Below are positions 1 to 6,890 of a DNA stretch of 13,668 bases, piece by piece; positions within the stretch are counted from its first letter, which is position 1; the number at the start of each line of letters is the position of its first letter. Source of the DNA: Bacillota bacterium. GTDB lineage: Bacteria; Bacillota; Clostridia; Oscillospirales; Oscillospiraceae. The position numbers and the translations under genes were made by a program. The notes under the pieces are model-generated. The model ran no database searches and was not told where the DNA came from. It worked only from the letters and a program-made list of their open reading frames with translations. The DNA is taken from positions 1 through 13,668 of the forward strand of contig JAEWYA010000083.1 of the NCBI GenBank assembly GCA_023395775.1, in the 5' to 3' direction.

Positions 1-60
1 GGGACAAAAAAACCCCCGGGGGGGGCGGGCGCCCCCCCCCCCCCGTTCCCGCCCCGCGCA
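1..60. other. Low-complexity G/C homopolymer run at the window edge
   Basis: The first 60 bases are runs of A, C and G, including a 13-base C run and an 8-base G run, quite unlike the mixed composition that follows. This looks like an unreliable contig end rather than biology. From about 61 to 200 I see no supportable gene or site: open frames there have no ribosome binding site and no recognisable protein. Confidence 0.6.
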
Positions 61-200
61 GGAAATTTTCCGTACCGCAATTGCACAAAGTTTCCCGGAC
101 AGAAACATCCGTCCGCCACTCGGCGTATTTTTTTGTGGATTCTGACGCACAATTTAGAAAAATTGCAGAACTCCGCCATCGATATTCGTCTATTTTGACG

Positions 201-229
201 TTGACAGCAGGCTCCGCGAATGATAAACT
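201..229 (+). promoter_or_regulatory. Predicted sigma-A promoter for the T-box/asnB/glnN unit
   Basis: A perfect TTGACA (201-206) is separated by 17 bases from TAAACT (224-229, 4 of 6 to consensus), preceded by TGA, an extended -10 element. Transcription would begin near 236, about 55 nt before Stem I of the T-box. Prediction from sequence only. Confidence 0.6.
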
Positions 230-285
230 TTCACCATCGAACCAAAGAGGTTCGTACCTGAAAATTGAAGACATCAGCAAAGGCG

Positions 286-541
286 TTGATGGAGAAAAGT
301 ACCGCGGAAGATCGGTCAAAGTGAGCAGGCGGCAGTGGAAAGCCTGCACAAGAGTCCGCGCGAAGAACACTCCGGAGCTGTGATCTGAACGCGGGGGTCT
401 CCGCCAGTAGGAAAGACGAGTTGCGATCGTTATCTCGCACGGGCTTGTTGGAGCCTTGAAGGTGACTGTTTTTACAGTAAGTTAGGTGGCACCGCGGATT
501 GCAGCTATTCGTCCTAAAATTTAGGATATAGCTGCGTTTTT
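286..541 (+). promoter_or_regulatory. T-box riboswitch, asparagine specific (specifier AAC)
   Basis: Senses uncharged tRNA-Asn and lets transcription continue into asnB when asparagine is short. Visible parts: a lower Stem I pairing GGAG 291-294 with CTCC 370-373; the specifier-loop AGTA at 298-301; an upper helix CGCGGA 303-308 with TCCGCG 355-360; an apical helix GCAGGC 325-330 with GCCTGC 342-347, whose loop resembles the conserved T-box Stem I loop; and the specifier codon AAC at 366-368 followed by A. The T-box sequence AGGTGGCACCGCGG is at 484-497. The antiterminator pairs TTAGG 482-486 with CCTAA 513-517, which the terminator also uses. The AAC specifier agrees with the downstream asparagine synthetase. 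The left boundary is approximate. Confidence 0.93.
501..541 (+). terminator. T-box intrinsic terminator
   Basis: GCAGCTAT (501-508) pairs with ATAGCTGC (528-535), with an inner helix TCCTA 512-516 / TAGGA 522-526, followed by a T run at 537-541. The inner helix shares bases 513-516 with the antiterminator, so the two folds exclude each other as expected for a T-box. Confidence 0.9.
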
Positions 542-589
542 ATACCCTCTTCCAACGAGAGGTAAAAAAATCCGGAGGTGCTTTTATTT

Positions 590-2170
590 ATGTGTTCTAT
601 TATGGGTTTTTCCAGCAAGGCGCTGACTAAGGAAGAGTTGGACGTCTATTTTGACCGCACCATTTCCCGCGGTCCCGACATGAGCCGCGTCATCGAAACG
701 AAATCCGGTTATCTCTGCTTCCACCGGCTGGCCATCATGGGGCTGAACGAGGCCGGAATGCAGCCCTTTGAGCTGGAAGGCGACTATGTGGTCTGCAACG
801 GCGAGATCTATGGATTCCGCCCCATCCGCCGCCAGCTCAGCGAGCACTATGAGTTCAAGAGCGGGAGCGACTGCGAAATTCTGCTCCCCATGTTCCACGA
901 ATACGGCCTTTCTATGTTCTCCCGTCTGGACGCGGAGTTTGCCTTGATTATCTATGATTCCATGACCGACTCCCTGATCGCCGCCCGGGACCCCATCGGT
1001 ATCCGCCCCCTGTTCTACGGGTATGACGCCGCCGGCTCTATTGTCTTCGCCAGCGAGGCGAAGAATCTGATCGGGCTGTGCGCCGAGGTCTGCCCCTTCC
1101 CTCCGGGCTGCTACTATGCCTATGGAAAGTTCATCCGGTATGCCGACCTCACAAGCGTGAAATCCTATACTCGGGACAATCTGGAGTCCACCTGCCGCAA
1201 CATCCGCAACAAGCTGATCGCCGCCGTGGATAAGCGGCTGGACGCGGACGCCCCCCTGGGTTTTCTCCTCTCCGGCGGATTGGATTCCTCTTTGGTGTGC
1301 GCCATCAGCTCCGTGGTCCTTGGCAAAAAAATCCGCACCTTTGCCATCGGCATGGATCAGGACGCCATCGACCTCAAGTATGCCCGGGAGGTCGCGGACT
1401 TCATCGGCGCAGACCACACCGAGGTCTACATGACGCGGGACGACGTCATTAAGGCGCTGCCTGAGGTTGTGGCCCTTTTGGGTACCTGGGACATCACCAC
1501 CATCCGTGCCAGCATAGGCATGTACCTTTGCTGCAAGGCAATCCACCAGCAGACGGATATCCGGGTCCTGCTGACCGGCGAGATCTCCGACGAGCTGTTC
1601 GGCTACAAATACACGGATTTTGCCCCCTCCGCCGCGGCGTTTCAGCAGGAGTCCAAAAAGCGGGTGGATGAACTCTATATGTACGATGTGCTCCGGGCCG
1701 ACCGCTGCATCGGCGACAATTCCATTGAAGCCCGCGTTCCCTTCGGCGACCTGGACTTTGTGAAATACGTTATGGGCATCGACCCCGCTATGAAGCTCAA
1801 CACCTACGACATGGGCAAATATCTTCTTCGCCACGCCTTTGAAAACGACCATCTGCTGCCGGACGACATTCTGTGGCGGCAGAAGGCAGCCTTCTCGGAC
1901 GCCGTGGGCCACTCCATGGTGGACGATCTGAAGGCCTATGCCGAGACGGTATACACCGATGAGGAATTCGACCGCAAGCGCCGCAAGTACGATTATTGCA
2001 TGCCTTTTACCAAGGAGAGCCTGCTTTATCGGGAGCTGTTTGAGCAGAATTACCCCGGTCAGGCCAAAATGATCAAGGATTTCTGGATGCCCAATAAGTC
2101 TTGGGAGGGCTGCGATGTGAACGACCCCTCCGCCCGCGTCCTCTCCAATTACGGCCAAAGCGGCAAGTGA
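590..2170 (+). CDS. asnB: Asparagine synthetase B, glutamine-hydrolysing
   Basis: Converts aspartate, ATP and glutamine to asparagine, glutamate, AMP and PPi in the cytoplasm. The 526-residue protein begins MCSIMGF. Cys2, exposed after Met removal, is the nucleophile of class II glutamine amidotransferases and fixes the start at ATG 590; the in-frame GTG at 578 overlaps the GGAGG ribosome binding site (574-578) and would bury this cysteine. The glutaminase domain covers about residues 1-190, with a CNGEIY substrate motif. The synthetase domain follows, with the pyrophosphate-binding SGGLDSS at 228-234 and a later LTGEISDELFGY segment. Slightly shorter than E. coli AsnB (554). It lies directly downstream of an Asn T-box, which independently supports asparagine synthesis over other members of this superfamily. 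Confidence 0.95.
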   Translation: MCSIMGFSSKALTKEELDVYFDRTISRGPDMSRVIETKSGYLCFHRLAIMGLNEAGMQPFELEGDYVVCNGEIYGFRPIRRQLSEHYEFKSGSDCEILLPMFHEYGLSMFSRLDAEFALIIYDSMTDSLIAARDPIGIRPLFYGYDAAGSIVFASEAKNLIGLCAEVCPFPPGCYYAYGKFIRYADLTSVKSYTRDNLESTCRNIRNKLIAAVDKRLDADAPLGFLLSGGLDSSLVCAISSVVLGKKIRTFAIGMDQDAIDLKYAREVADFIGADHTEVYMTRDDVIKALPEVVALLGTWDITTIRASIGMYLCCKAIHQQTDIRVLLTGEISDELFGYKYTDFAPSAAAFQQESKKRVDELYMYDVLRADRCIGDNSIEARVPFGDLDFVKYVMGIDPAMKLNTYDMGKYLLRHAFENDHLLPDDILWRQKAAFSDAVGHSMVDDLKAYAETVYTDEEFDRKRRKYDYCMPFTKESLLYRELFEQNYPGQAKMIKDFWMPNKSWEGCDVNDPSARVLSNYGQSGK

Positions 2171-2244
2171 GCATGTTCCGAGAATACCGATTCCCGATTC
2201 TCATTAAAAGACGTCATCACATACAAAACAGGAGGATGAATGAT

Positions 2245-4335
2245 ATGACTACCACCCCAACTACCATGCCCGAGCTGTTCGGCAGCCTCGTCTTTACCGA
2301 AGAGACCATGCAGCAGCGCCTGTCCCCCGCATCCTACAAGGCCTGGAAAAAGTGCATCACCGACGGCACCTCTCTGGATATTTCCATTGCCAATGAAATT
2401 GCCGAGGCCATGAAGCAGTGGGCCGTGGAACATGGCGCAACTCACTTTACCCATTGGTTCCAGCCCATGACCGGCGTCACCGCCGAAAAGCACGACAGCT
2501 TTATCTCCCCCATCGGCGGCGGCAAGATCGTGATGGAGTTTTCCGGCAAGGAGTTGGTCCGGGGCGAGCCGGACGCCTCCTCCTTCCCCTCCGGCGGTCT
2601 GCGCGCCACCTTTGAGGCCCGGGGCTACACCGCCTGGGACCCCACCGCCTTTGCTTTCATCAAGGACAGCAGCCTCTGTATCCCCACGATTTTCTGCTCC
2701 TACTCCGGCGAGGCGCTGGATAAAAAGACGCCCCTGCTGCGCTCCATGCACGAGGTCAGCCGTCAGGCCATCCGCATCCTGCGCCTGTTCGGAGATATGG
2801 AAACCAAGCGCGTCATCGCCCAGGTGGGCCCGGAACAGGAGTATTTTCTGATCGACAAAAAGGGCTATGCCCAGCGCGAGGACCTGCGGTTTTGCGGGCG
2901 GACGCTGTTCGGCGCAAAGCCGCCCAAGGGTCAGGAGCTGGAGGACCACTATTTCGGCGCCATCCGTCCCCGCGTAGCCGCCTTTATGCAGGAGTTGGAC
3001 GAGGAACTTTGGAAGGTGGGCGTTCTCTCCAAGACCAAGCATAACGAGGTGGCCCCCTGCCAGCATGAGATGGCCCCCATTTACTCCGACGCAAACACCG
3101 CCTGCGACCACAACCAGCTGGCCATGGAGCTGATGAAAAAGGTGGCCGACCGCCACGATCTGGTCTGCCTGCTCCACGAAAAGCCCTTCGCAGGCGTCAA
3201 TGGCTCCGGCAAGCATGACAACTGGTCTCTGGGCACGGACACCGGGAAAAATCTTCTGAAGCCCGGCTCCACTCCCAGCCAGAACGCCCAGTTCCTTCTG
3301 TTCCTGGCCGCTTTTGTCAAAGGCGTGGATGAATATCAGGACTTCCTGCGGGCCACCGTGGCCTTTGCGGGCAACGATCACCGTCTGGGCGCGCAGGAGG
3401 CTCCTCCTGCGGTCCTGTCCATCTTTTTGGGCGACGAGTTGAATGCCGTGGTGGAATCCATCATCAACGGCACCGAGTATACCGACGCCGGAAAACGCAC
3501 GCTGGAGGTAGGCGTGGACGTACTCCCCGCCATCCCTCAGGACAACACGGACCGGAACCGCACCTCTCCCATGGCCTTTACCGGCAACAAGTTTGAGTTC
3601 CGTATGCTGGGATCCTCTCAGTCGGTTTCCGGACCCAACATCGCGCTGAACACCATAATGGCGGATGAGCTGGAGCAGTTTGCCGACCAGCTGGAAAAGG
3701 CCAAGGACTTTACCAGCGAGATGCAGGCCCTGATCCGCAAGACTTTCTCCGAGCATCAGCGCATTATTTTCAACGGCAACGGCTATGACGACGCCTGGAT
3801 TAAGGAGGCCGAAAAGCGCGGCCTCTCCAACCTGACCTCCACTGCGGACGCCCTGCCCGCCTACACCGCCAAGAAGAATTTGGCGCTGTTCACCAAGCAC
3901 GGCATCTACACCAAGAGTGAAATCGAGGCCCGCGCCGAGATTCACATTGAAAACTACACCACCACCATCTCCATCGAGGCCAATACCATGCTGGATATGA
4001 TTCAGCACCAGATTCTCCCCGCCGTCTCCGGCTATGCCACCGACCTGTGTGAGCGGGCGGATGCCAAGGCCGCCGCGGGCGCGGCCTGCAAGTATGAGAC
4101 CGTTACTGCCAAGAAAATCAGCGATCTGACCGACAAGCTGCTGGACGCTGCGGAGAAACTGGAGCAGGACCTAGGCAAGGTTCCCGCCGACTCCAGAAAG
4201 GCCATGGACTTTACTCATAAGACTATCGTCAGTGACATGGCCGCCGCCCGCAAGTTTGCCGACGAGCTGGAGATGCTCACCGCCAAAGATTACTGGCCCT
4301 TCCCCGTATACAGCGATCTGCTGTTCTATATTTAA
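2245..4335 (+). CDS. glnN: Glutamine synthetase type III
   Basis: ATP-dependent synthesis of glutamine from glutamate and ammonium; cytoplasmic. The 696-residue length fits GSIII (about 700-730) and not GSI/GSII. Catalytic-core motifs are present in order: GPEQEYF (195-201) with the metal-binding glutamates, NEVAPCQHEMAP, VNGSGKHDNWSLGTD (318-332), FAGNDHRLGAQEAPPA, and DRNRTSPMAFTGNKFEFRM (436-454). The start at ATG 2245 has AGGAGG ending at 2235 with 9-nt spacing; the in-frame ATG at 2236 touches the ribosome binding site and is less likely. It lies 74 nt after asnB with no clear terminator or promoter between, so it is probably read through from the same Asn T-box leader. GSIII supplies the glutamine that AsnB uses. 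Confidence 0.95.
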   Translation: MTTTPTTMPELFGSLVFTEETMQQRLSPASYKAWKKCITDGTSLDISIANEIAEAMKQWAVEHGATHFTHWFQPMTGVTAEKHDSFISPIGGGKIVMEFSGKELVRGEPDASSFPSGGLRATFEARGYTAWDPTAFAFIKDSSLCIPTIFCSYSGEALDKKTPLLRSMHEVSRQAIRILRLFGDMETKRVIAQVGPEQEYFLIDKKGYAQREDLRFCGRTLFGAKPPKGQELEDHYFGAIRPRVAAFMQELDEELWKVGVLSKTKHNEVAPCQHEMAPIYSDANTACDHNQLAMELMKKVADRHDLVCLLHEKPFAGVNGSGKHDNWSLGTDTGKNLLKPGSTPSQNAQFLLFLAAFVKGVDEYQDFLRATVAFAGNDHRLGAQEAPPAVLSIFLGDELNAVVESIINGTEYTDAGKRTLEVGVDVLPAIPQDNTDRNRTSPMAFTGNKFEFRMLGSSQSVSGPNIALNTIMADELEQFADQLEKAKDFTSEMQALIRKTFSEHQRIIFNGNGYDDAWIKEAEKRGLSNLTSTADALPAYTAKKNLALFTKHGIYTKSEIEARAEIHIENYTTTISIEANTMLDMIQHQILPAVSGYATDLCERADAKAAAGAACKYETVTAKKISDLTDKLLDAAEKLEQDLGKVPADSRKAMDFTHKTIVSDMAAARKFADELEMLTAKDYWPFPVYSDLLFYI

Positions 4336-4345
4336 TGCCCGCCGG

Positions 4346-4366
4346 GCAGGCGCGAGACGCGTCTGC
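4346..4366 (+). other. Short hairpin just after glnN
   Basis: GCAGGCGCG (4346-4354) pairs with CGCGTCTGC (4358-4366), nine pairs with one G-U and a 3-nt loop, 11 nt after the glnN stop codon. No T run follows, so it may stabilise the 3' end or act as a pause rather than terminate. Confidence 0.35.
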
Positions 4367-4427
4367 AAGAGATGTGTTTTATGATCTGTCGGAGCGCCAA
4401 AAAAAGATTCGCATCACGACCACGCAT

Positions 4428-4471
4428 GGGAGCGGGTGCCAAACGGCACGCGCTCCCTTGTTTTTATTTTT
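4428..4471 (+). terminator. Rho-independent terminator of the asnB-glnN unit
   Basis: GGGAGCG (4428-4434) pairs with CGCTCCC (4451-4457), and after a single G-G mismatch GTGCC (4436-4440) pairs with GGCAC (4445-4449), loop AAAC. A T-rich tail follows at 4458-4471. This separates glnN from the next small gene. Confidence 0.88.
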
Positions 4472-4520
4472 GGGCGCTGCCCGAAATGACAGCCTGTTCC
4501 CCGTTAAATCTGGCCGCGCA

Positions 4521-4556
4521 TCCGACAGAATCTATCGGAGCGGACAGACCGTCCGC
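4521..4556 (+). other. Tandem small hairpins ahead of the small membrane protein gene
   Basis: TCCGA 4521-4525 pairs with TCGGA 4535-4539, and immediately after GCGGAC 4540-4545 pairs with GTCCGC 4551-4556. The stems abut and lie 10 nt before the ribosome binding site. They could be a structured 5' leader; no known riboswitch class is recognised and chance is possible. Confidence 0.3.
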
Positions 4557-4580
4557 CCGAATTTGAAAGGAGCTTTATTT

Positions 4581-4856
4581 ATGTTCAAGTTTACACAGTC
4601 CATGAAGTATTCCACCATGCGCGATGTGGGCGTCGCCAGCTTTGGCGTCGCTCTGGTCAGCGCCGTACTGCTGTTTTCCGGTATCTTTTCCGGCATAGCC
4701 ACCGGGGTGCTGACGGTGCTGCTGTTGGCTTCCGGCGGCCTCACCACCTGCATGCTGGACTCTTACATTCTGCGTCTCAAAGCCAGCCAGGAAGCTGCCT
4801 CCGCGCAGGCGGCAGAGGTTTCCACTCCCTCCGCCGCCGAAAAGACGGCGGCATGA
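4581..4856 (+). CDS. Small two-helix membrane protein, unknown function
   Basis: A 91-residue protein I do not recognise. It starts at ATG 4581 with AAAGGAG at 4566-4572 and 8-nt spacing. Residues 16-36 and 38-58 are two hydrophobic segments joined by a very short turn (a helical hairpin). A basic, polar N-terminus (MKYSTMRD) precedes them, and an Ala/Glu/Ser-rich soluble tail of about 30 residues follows. There is no cleavage site. The open frame could be extended upstream to 4335, but that would run through the glnN terminator and lacks a ribosome binding site, so I reject it. It stands alone between two terminators; I see no convincing -35/-10 pair in 4472-4565. Real gene likely from the ribosome binding site, codon composition and flanking terminators; function unknown. 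Confidence 0.75.
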   Translation: MFKFTQSMKYSTMRDVGVASFGVALVSAVLLFSGIFSGIATGVLTVLLLASGGLTTCMLDSYILRLKASQEAASAQAAEVSTPSAAEKTAA

Positions 4857-4868
4857 TGGGGAATATGT

Positions 4869-4909
4869 GGAAAGCGAGCCCTGCGGCTTTGCCGCATGGC
4901 TCGCTTTCC
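4869..4909. terminator. Large hairpin between convergent genes, probable bidirectional terminator
   Basis: GGAAAGCGAGCC (4869-4880) pairs perfectly with GGCTCGCTTTCC (4898-4909). After one mismatch TGCGGC (4882-4887) pairs with GCCGCA (4891-4896) around a TTT loop, giving 18 pairs. It sits 13 nt after the small membrane protein gene and 10 nt from the end of lrgB on the other strand. T runs are weak on both sides (TTTT at 4916-4919 on +), so termination efficiency is uncertain, but position and size fit a shared terminator. Confidence 0.75.
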
Positions 4910-4918
4910 AGTATGTTT

Positions 4919-5608
4919 TCAGGGCAGCAGATCGAACAGCAGGGACAATAGGGATGTAATCAAACCGCAAAGGCCGATGGCAAGACCGCTCATGGCTCCC
5001 TCTGTCTCCCCCAGCTCCAGGGCCTTGGCGGTACCCATGGCATGGCTGCACGCTCCGATGCCCAGCCCCGCCGCCAGCGGCTCCCGGACGCGGAACAGCC
5101 GAATCATCAGCGGTGCGCACAGGTTTCCTATAATTCCGGTAAAGCAAACCGCCGCCACCGCAACAGAGACGATGCCGCCGTGTCCTCCCGCCACCGCCGC
5201 GGCAATGGGCGAAGTAACGGATTTTGGCAGCAGGGACATGGTCATCTCCCGATCCAGACCGAACAGGCGGCACAGACCGTATACGCAGCCGATGGAAGCA
5301 ACCGCTCCCGCCGTGCACCCCGCCACCACCGGCAGCCAATACTTTTTCAGCAGATCGATCTTTGTATAGATGGACACGGCGAGACAAGCTGTGGCGGGCC
5401 CCAGGAACAAATTGATAAGGCTCCCGCCCTCGTAATAATTTTCATAGGGAATGCGGAAGATGATCAATGTCAAAATCACCAGCGCCACAGCGATCAGCAT
5501 CCCGTTGCAGATTACCCTGTTCACTTTTTTCTGGATGGCCATGCCGATCCAGTAGGCCACGATGGTCAGCGTCACGCCGAAGAACGGAGAAGCAGTCAGT
5601 TCCGTCAT
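4919..5608 (-). CDS. lrgB: LrgB/CidB family membrane protein
   Basis: Polytopic inner-membrane protein of 229 residues. The family was named as an antiholin-like partner of LrgA affecting murein hydrolase activity; some members are now known to export or import pyruvate or glycolate. Family signatures seen: LGPATACLAV (69-78), LLPKSVTSPIA (126-136), and GIGACSHAMGTAKALELG (183-200), with six or seven hydrophobic segments across the length. The start ATG has AGGAGG (5622-5617, minus strand) with 8-nt spacing, inside the end of lrgA. It overlaps lrgA by 4 nt (ATGA), so the two are translationally coupled. No neighbouring LytTR/LytS regulator is present in the window. Assignment to the family is strong; the transported substrate cannot be told from sequence. 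Confidence 0.92.
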   Translation of the reverse strand: MTELTASPFFGVTLTIVAYWIGMAIQKKVNRVICNGMLIAVALVILTLIIFRIPYENYYEGGSLINLFLGPATACLAVSIYTKIDLLKKYWLPVVAGCTAGAVASIGCVYGLCRLFGLDREMTMSLLPKSVTSPIAAAVAGGHGGIVSVAVAAVCFTGIIGNLCAPLMIRLFRVREPLAAGLGIGACSHAMGTAKALELGETEGAMSGLAIGLCGLITSLLSLLFDLLP

Positions 5609-5967
5609 TTCCGGCTCCTCCTGTCAATCAGCCTCATGGTCAGCTGGACAGCCCAGGCGGTAACGGCGAAAGTTACCACCATACTTACCACGCAAATGAC
5701 CAAAAATGCAACGCCGTTGCTGAGAACAGCTTCCTTATATTGAATAATGCCCGCTGTGGCAGGAATAAAGAAAAAGGGCAGGTTTCCCAGCAGAAAATCA
5801 GACTTCTCCCGCACATGTTCCACCTTTACTACCCGAATCAGCAGTAAAAGCAGCAGTAAAAGCAGCGCAATGACGCTGGAGGGGAAGGTGAAGGGCAGCA
5901 GCTTTTCAAAATACATGCTCACCCAGCACAGGCCGAACAGGATGCCCACCTGTTTCAATATTTTCAT
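5605..5967 (-). CDS. lrgA: LrgA/CidA holin-like family protein
   Basis: Small membrane protein of 120 residues with four hydrophobic segments, including an unusual run of nine leucines around residues 36-44, and a basic C-terminus (RLIDRRSRK). The conserved family core FFFIPATAGIIQY is present in the middle. Length fits CidA/LrgA (about 115-150). It would act with LrgB in the cytoplasmic membrane, either in control of murein hydrolases and lysis or in transport of a small carboxylate. The start ATG (5967-5965) has AGAAAGG at 5983-5977, a moderate ribosome binding site. First gene of a two-gene operon with its own promoter at 6037-6008. CidA and LrgA cannot be told apart here; lrgA is used because of the pairing with a 229-residue LrgB. 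Confidence 0.88.
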   Translation of the reverse strand: MKILKQVGILFGLCWVSMYFEKLLPFTFPSSVIALLLLLLLLLIRVVKVEHVREKSDFLLGNLPFFFIPATAGIIQYKEAVLSNGVAFLVICVVSMVVTFAVTAWAVQLTMRLIDRRSRK

Positions 5968-6007
5968 GGAAACCGACCTTTCTCTTTAAGATGATTGCAG
6001 TGCTTCT

Positions 6008-6037
6008 ATTTTACGGTCGGTTTCAGTAGAATGTCAA
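6008..6037 (-). promoter_or_regulatory. Predicted sigma-A promoter for lrgAB
   Basis: Read on the minus strand, a perfect TTGACA (6037-6032) is followed after 18 bases by TAAAAT (6013-6008, 5 of 6 to consensus). Transcription would start near 6001, about 34 nt before the lrgA start codon. Confidence 0.65.
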
Positions 6038-6075
6038 ACAAAACCCGGCTCTCCCTCTCATTTTCAGCGGAAAGC

Positions 6076-6125
6076 ACAGAGCCCTTCCGCCCCGTCGGAG
6101 AGGCTCTGTACTGTTTGACGCAGTA
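6076..6125. repeat. Inverted repeats between divergent promoters
   Basis: ACAGAGCC (6076-6083) is inverted at GGCTCTGT (6102-6109), with a second inner arm TCCG 6086-6089 / CGGA 6096-6099. Directly beside it TACTG (6109-6113) is inverted at CAGTA (6121-6125). They lie upstream of both divergent promoters, so they are not obviously transcribed from either and could be operator sites or a remnant terminator. No function can be assigned. Confidence 0.4.
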
Positions 6126-6173
6126 AAAAATTTGCGGCTCACGGAATTTCATACTTTTTTTAAACTTTAGCGC

Positions 6174-6203
6174 TTGCAATACAGGCAGCGGCCATGATAT
6201 AGT
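6174..6203 (+). promoter_or_regulatory. Predicted promoter for the phospholipase C-like gene
   Basis: TTGCAA (6174-6179) and TATAGT (6198-6203) are 18 bases apart, and TGA immediately before the -10 makes it an extended -10 promoter. Transcription would start near 6210, about 50 nt before the TTG start codon. Confidence 0.6.
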
Positions 6204-6261
6204 AAAGGCGATTTTCAGGAGGCGCGGTTTTTCCGGCGCTATCCAAAATTGGAGGTACACT

Positions 6262-6828
6262 TTGCAAAAGCGCAGTCATAAGCTCCTGGCTTCCAGGCTG
6301 CTTGAGGCACAGAACGGTTTTTCGTGCAGACGTTTTGAGCTTGCTTTCCTGTTCGGCTCTTTTCAGCCGGACTGCAACCCCCTCTCCTATCTGAAGGGCT
6401 CCATCCGCAGCTATACGTTTCGCGGACATAATTATACGAATTCCGACCAGTACATTGCCCGCCGCATCGGCCGTCTCCAGCGCCGGGAAAAGGGATGGAC
6501 CTGTTGGCAGTATTACACACTGGGAAAGCTCACACACTATCTGGCGGATGCATTTACCTATCCGCACAATGAAAACTATCCCAACTCTCTGATGGATCAT
6601 CGGCGATATGAGAACGCGCTGCGGGAATACCTCAGCTCCTATCTGGAGATTTGGGGCCTGTGCCCCGCCCTCCCCGCCGACGAGGATCTGAATGACTGCC
6701 TGCGGGACCTGCACCGGCAGTATATGGACGCTCAGGCAGACATGCGCCGGGATGTACGGTATATTATCGAGGCCACCTCGCTGCTGATGAACGGCGTTCT
6801 GGCAGTGCCGGCTCTGGCCGAGGTTTGA
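6262..6828 (+). CDS. Zinc-dependent phospholipase C-like family protein
   Basis: A 188-residue protein resembling the short zinc-dependent phospholipase C-like proteins common in Clostridia. Likely metal ligands, by resemblance to the alpha-toxin/PLC fold: His6, Asp37, His56, and the cluster THYLADAFTYPHNE (91-104) with His92, Asp96 and His102. There is no signal peptide, unlike secreted clostridial phospholipases, so it would be cytoplasmic or unconventional, and phospholipase activity is not established. It starts at TTG 6262, preceded by GGAGG (6251-6255) with 6-nt spacing; no ATG near the ribosome binding site is in frame. It has its own promoter and diverges from lrgAB. Family assignment fairly good from the His/Asp pattern; substrate unknown. 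Confidence 0.7.
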   Translation: MQKRSHKLLASRLLEAQNGFSCRRFELAFLFGSFQPDCNPLSYLKGSIRSYTFRGHNYTNSDQYIARRIGRLQRREKGWTCWQYYTLGKLTHYLADAFTYPHNENYPNSLMDHRRYENALREYLSSYLEIWGLCPALPADEDLNDCLRDLHRQYMDAQADMRRDVRYIIEATSLLMNGVLAVPALAEV

Positions 6829-6838
6829 TGGATCCGTC

Positions 6839-6860
6839 AAATATTATGGAATATTTTTTT
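6839..6860 (+). terminator. Weak AT-rich terminator after the phospholipase C-like gene
   Basis: AAATATT (6839-6845) pairs with AATATTT (6850-6856) around an ATGG loop, and seven T's run from 6854 to 6860. The stem is all A-T, so it would be inefficient; it lies 11 nt after the stop codon. Confidence 0.4.
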
Positions 6861-6890
6861 GATTGTTTAGCTGTTTTACCTATGTTCTTT

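Noticed and set aside
81..383. Open frame of 100 codons on the plus strand
   Set aside because: It runs through the promoter and Stem I of the T-box, has no ribosome binding site, and encodes no recognisable domain.
584..2158. Long open frame on the minus strand opposite asnB
   Set aside because: Codon-bias shadow of asnB in GC-rich DNA; low-complexity Gly/Val/His-rich translation with no motif.
2180..2202. Hairpin between asnB and glnN (GAGAAT / ATTCTC)
   Set aside because: Only 6 A/T-rich pairs with an 11-nt loop and no T run; too weak to call a terminator.
2101..2244. N-terminal extension of glutamine synthetase starting inside asnB
   Set aside because: The added 48 residues overlap asnB in another frame and look unlike GSIII; a good ribosome binding site precedes ATG 2245.
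2149..4008. Long open frame on the minus strand opposite glnN
   Set aside because: Shadow of glnN; the translation is repetitive Gly/Leu/His-rich and resembles no protein.
4335..4580. Upstream extension of the small membrane protein to 173 residues
   Set aside because: It would cross the glnN terminator hairpin and lacks a ribosome binding site; the ATG at 4581 has a good one.
4575..5387. Minus-strand frame overlapping lrgB and the small membrane protein gene
   Set aside because: Spans the intergenic hairpin and two better genes; composition Gly/Arg/Ser-rich without motifs.
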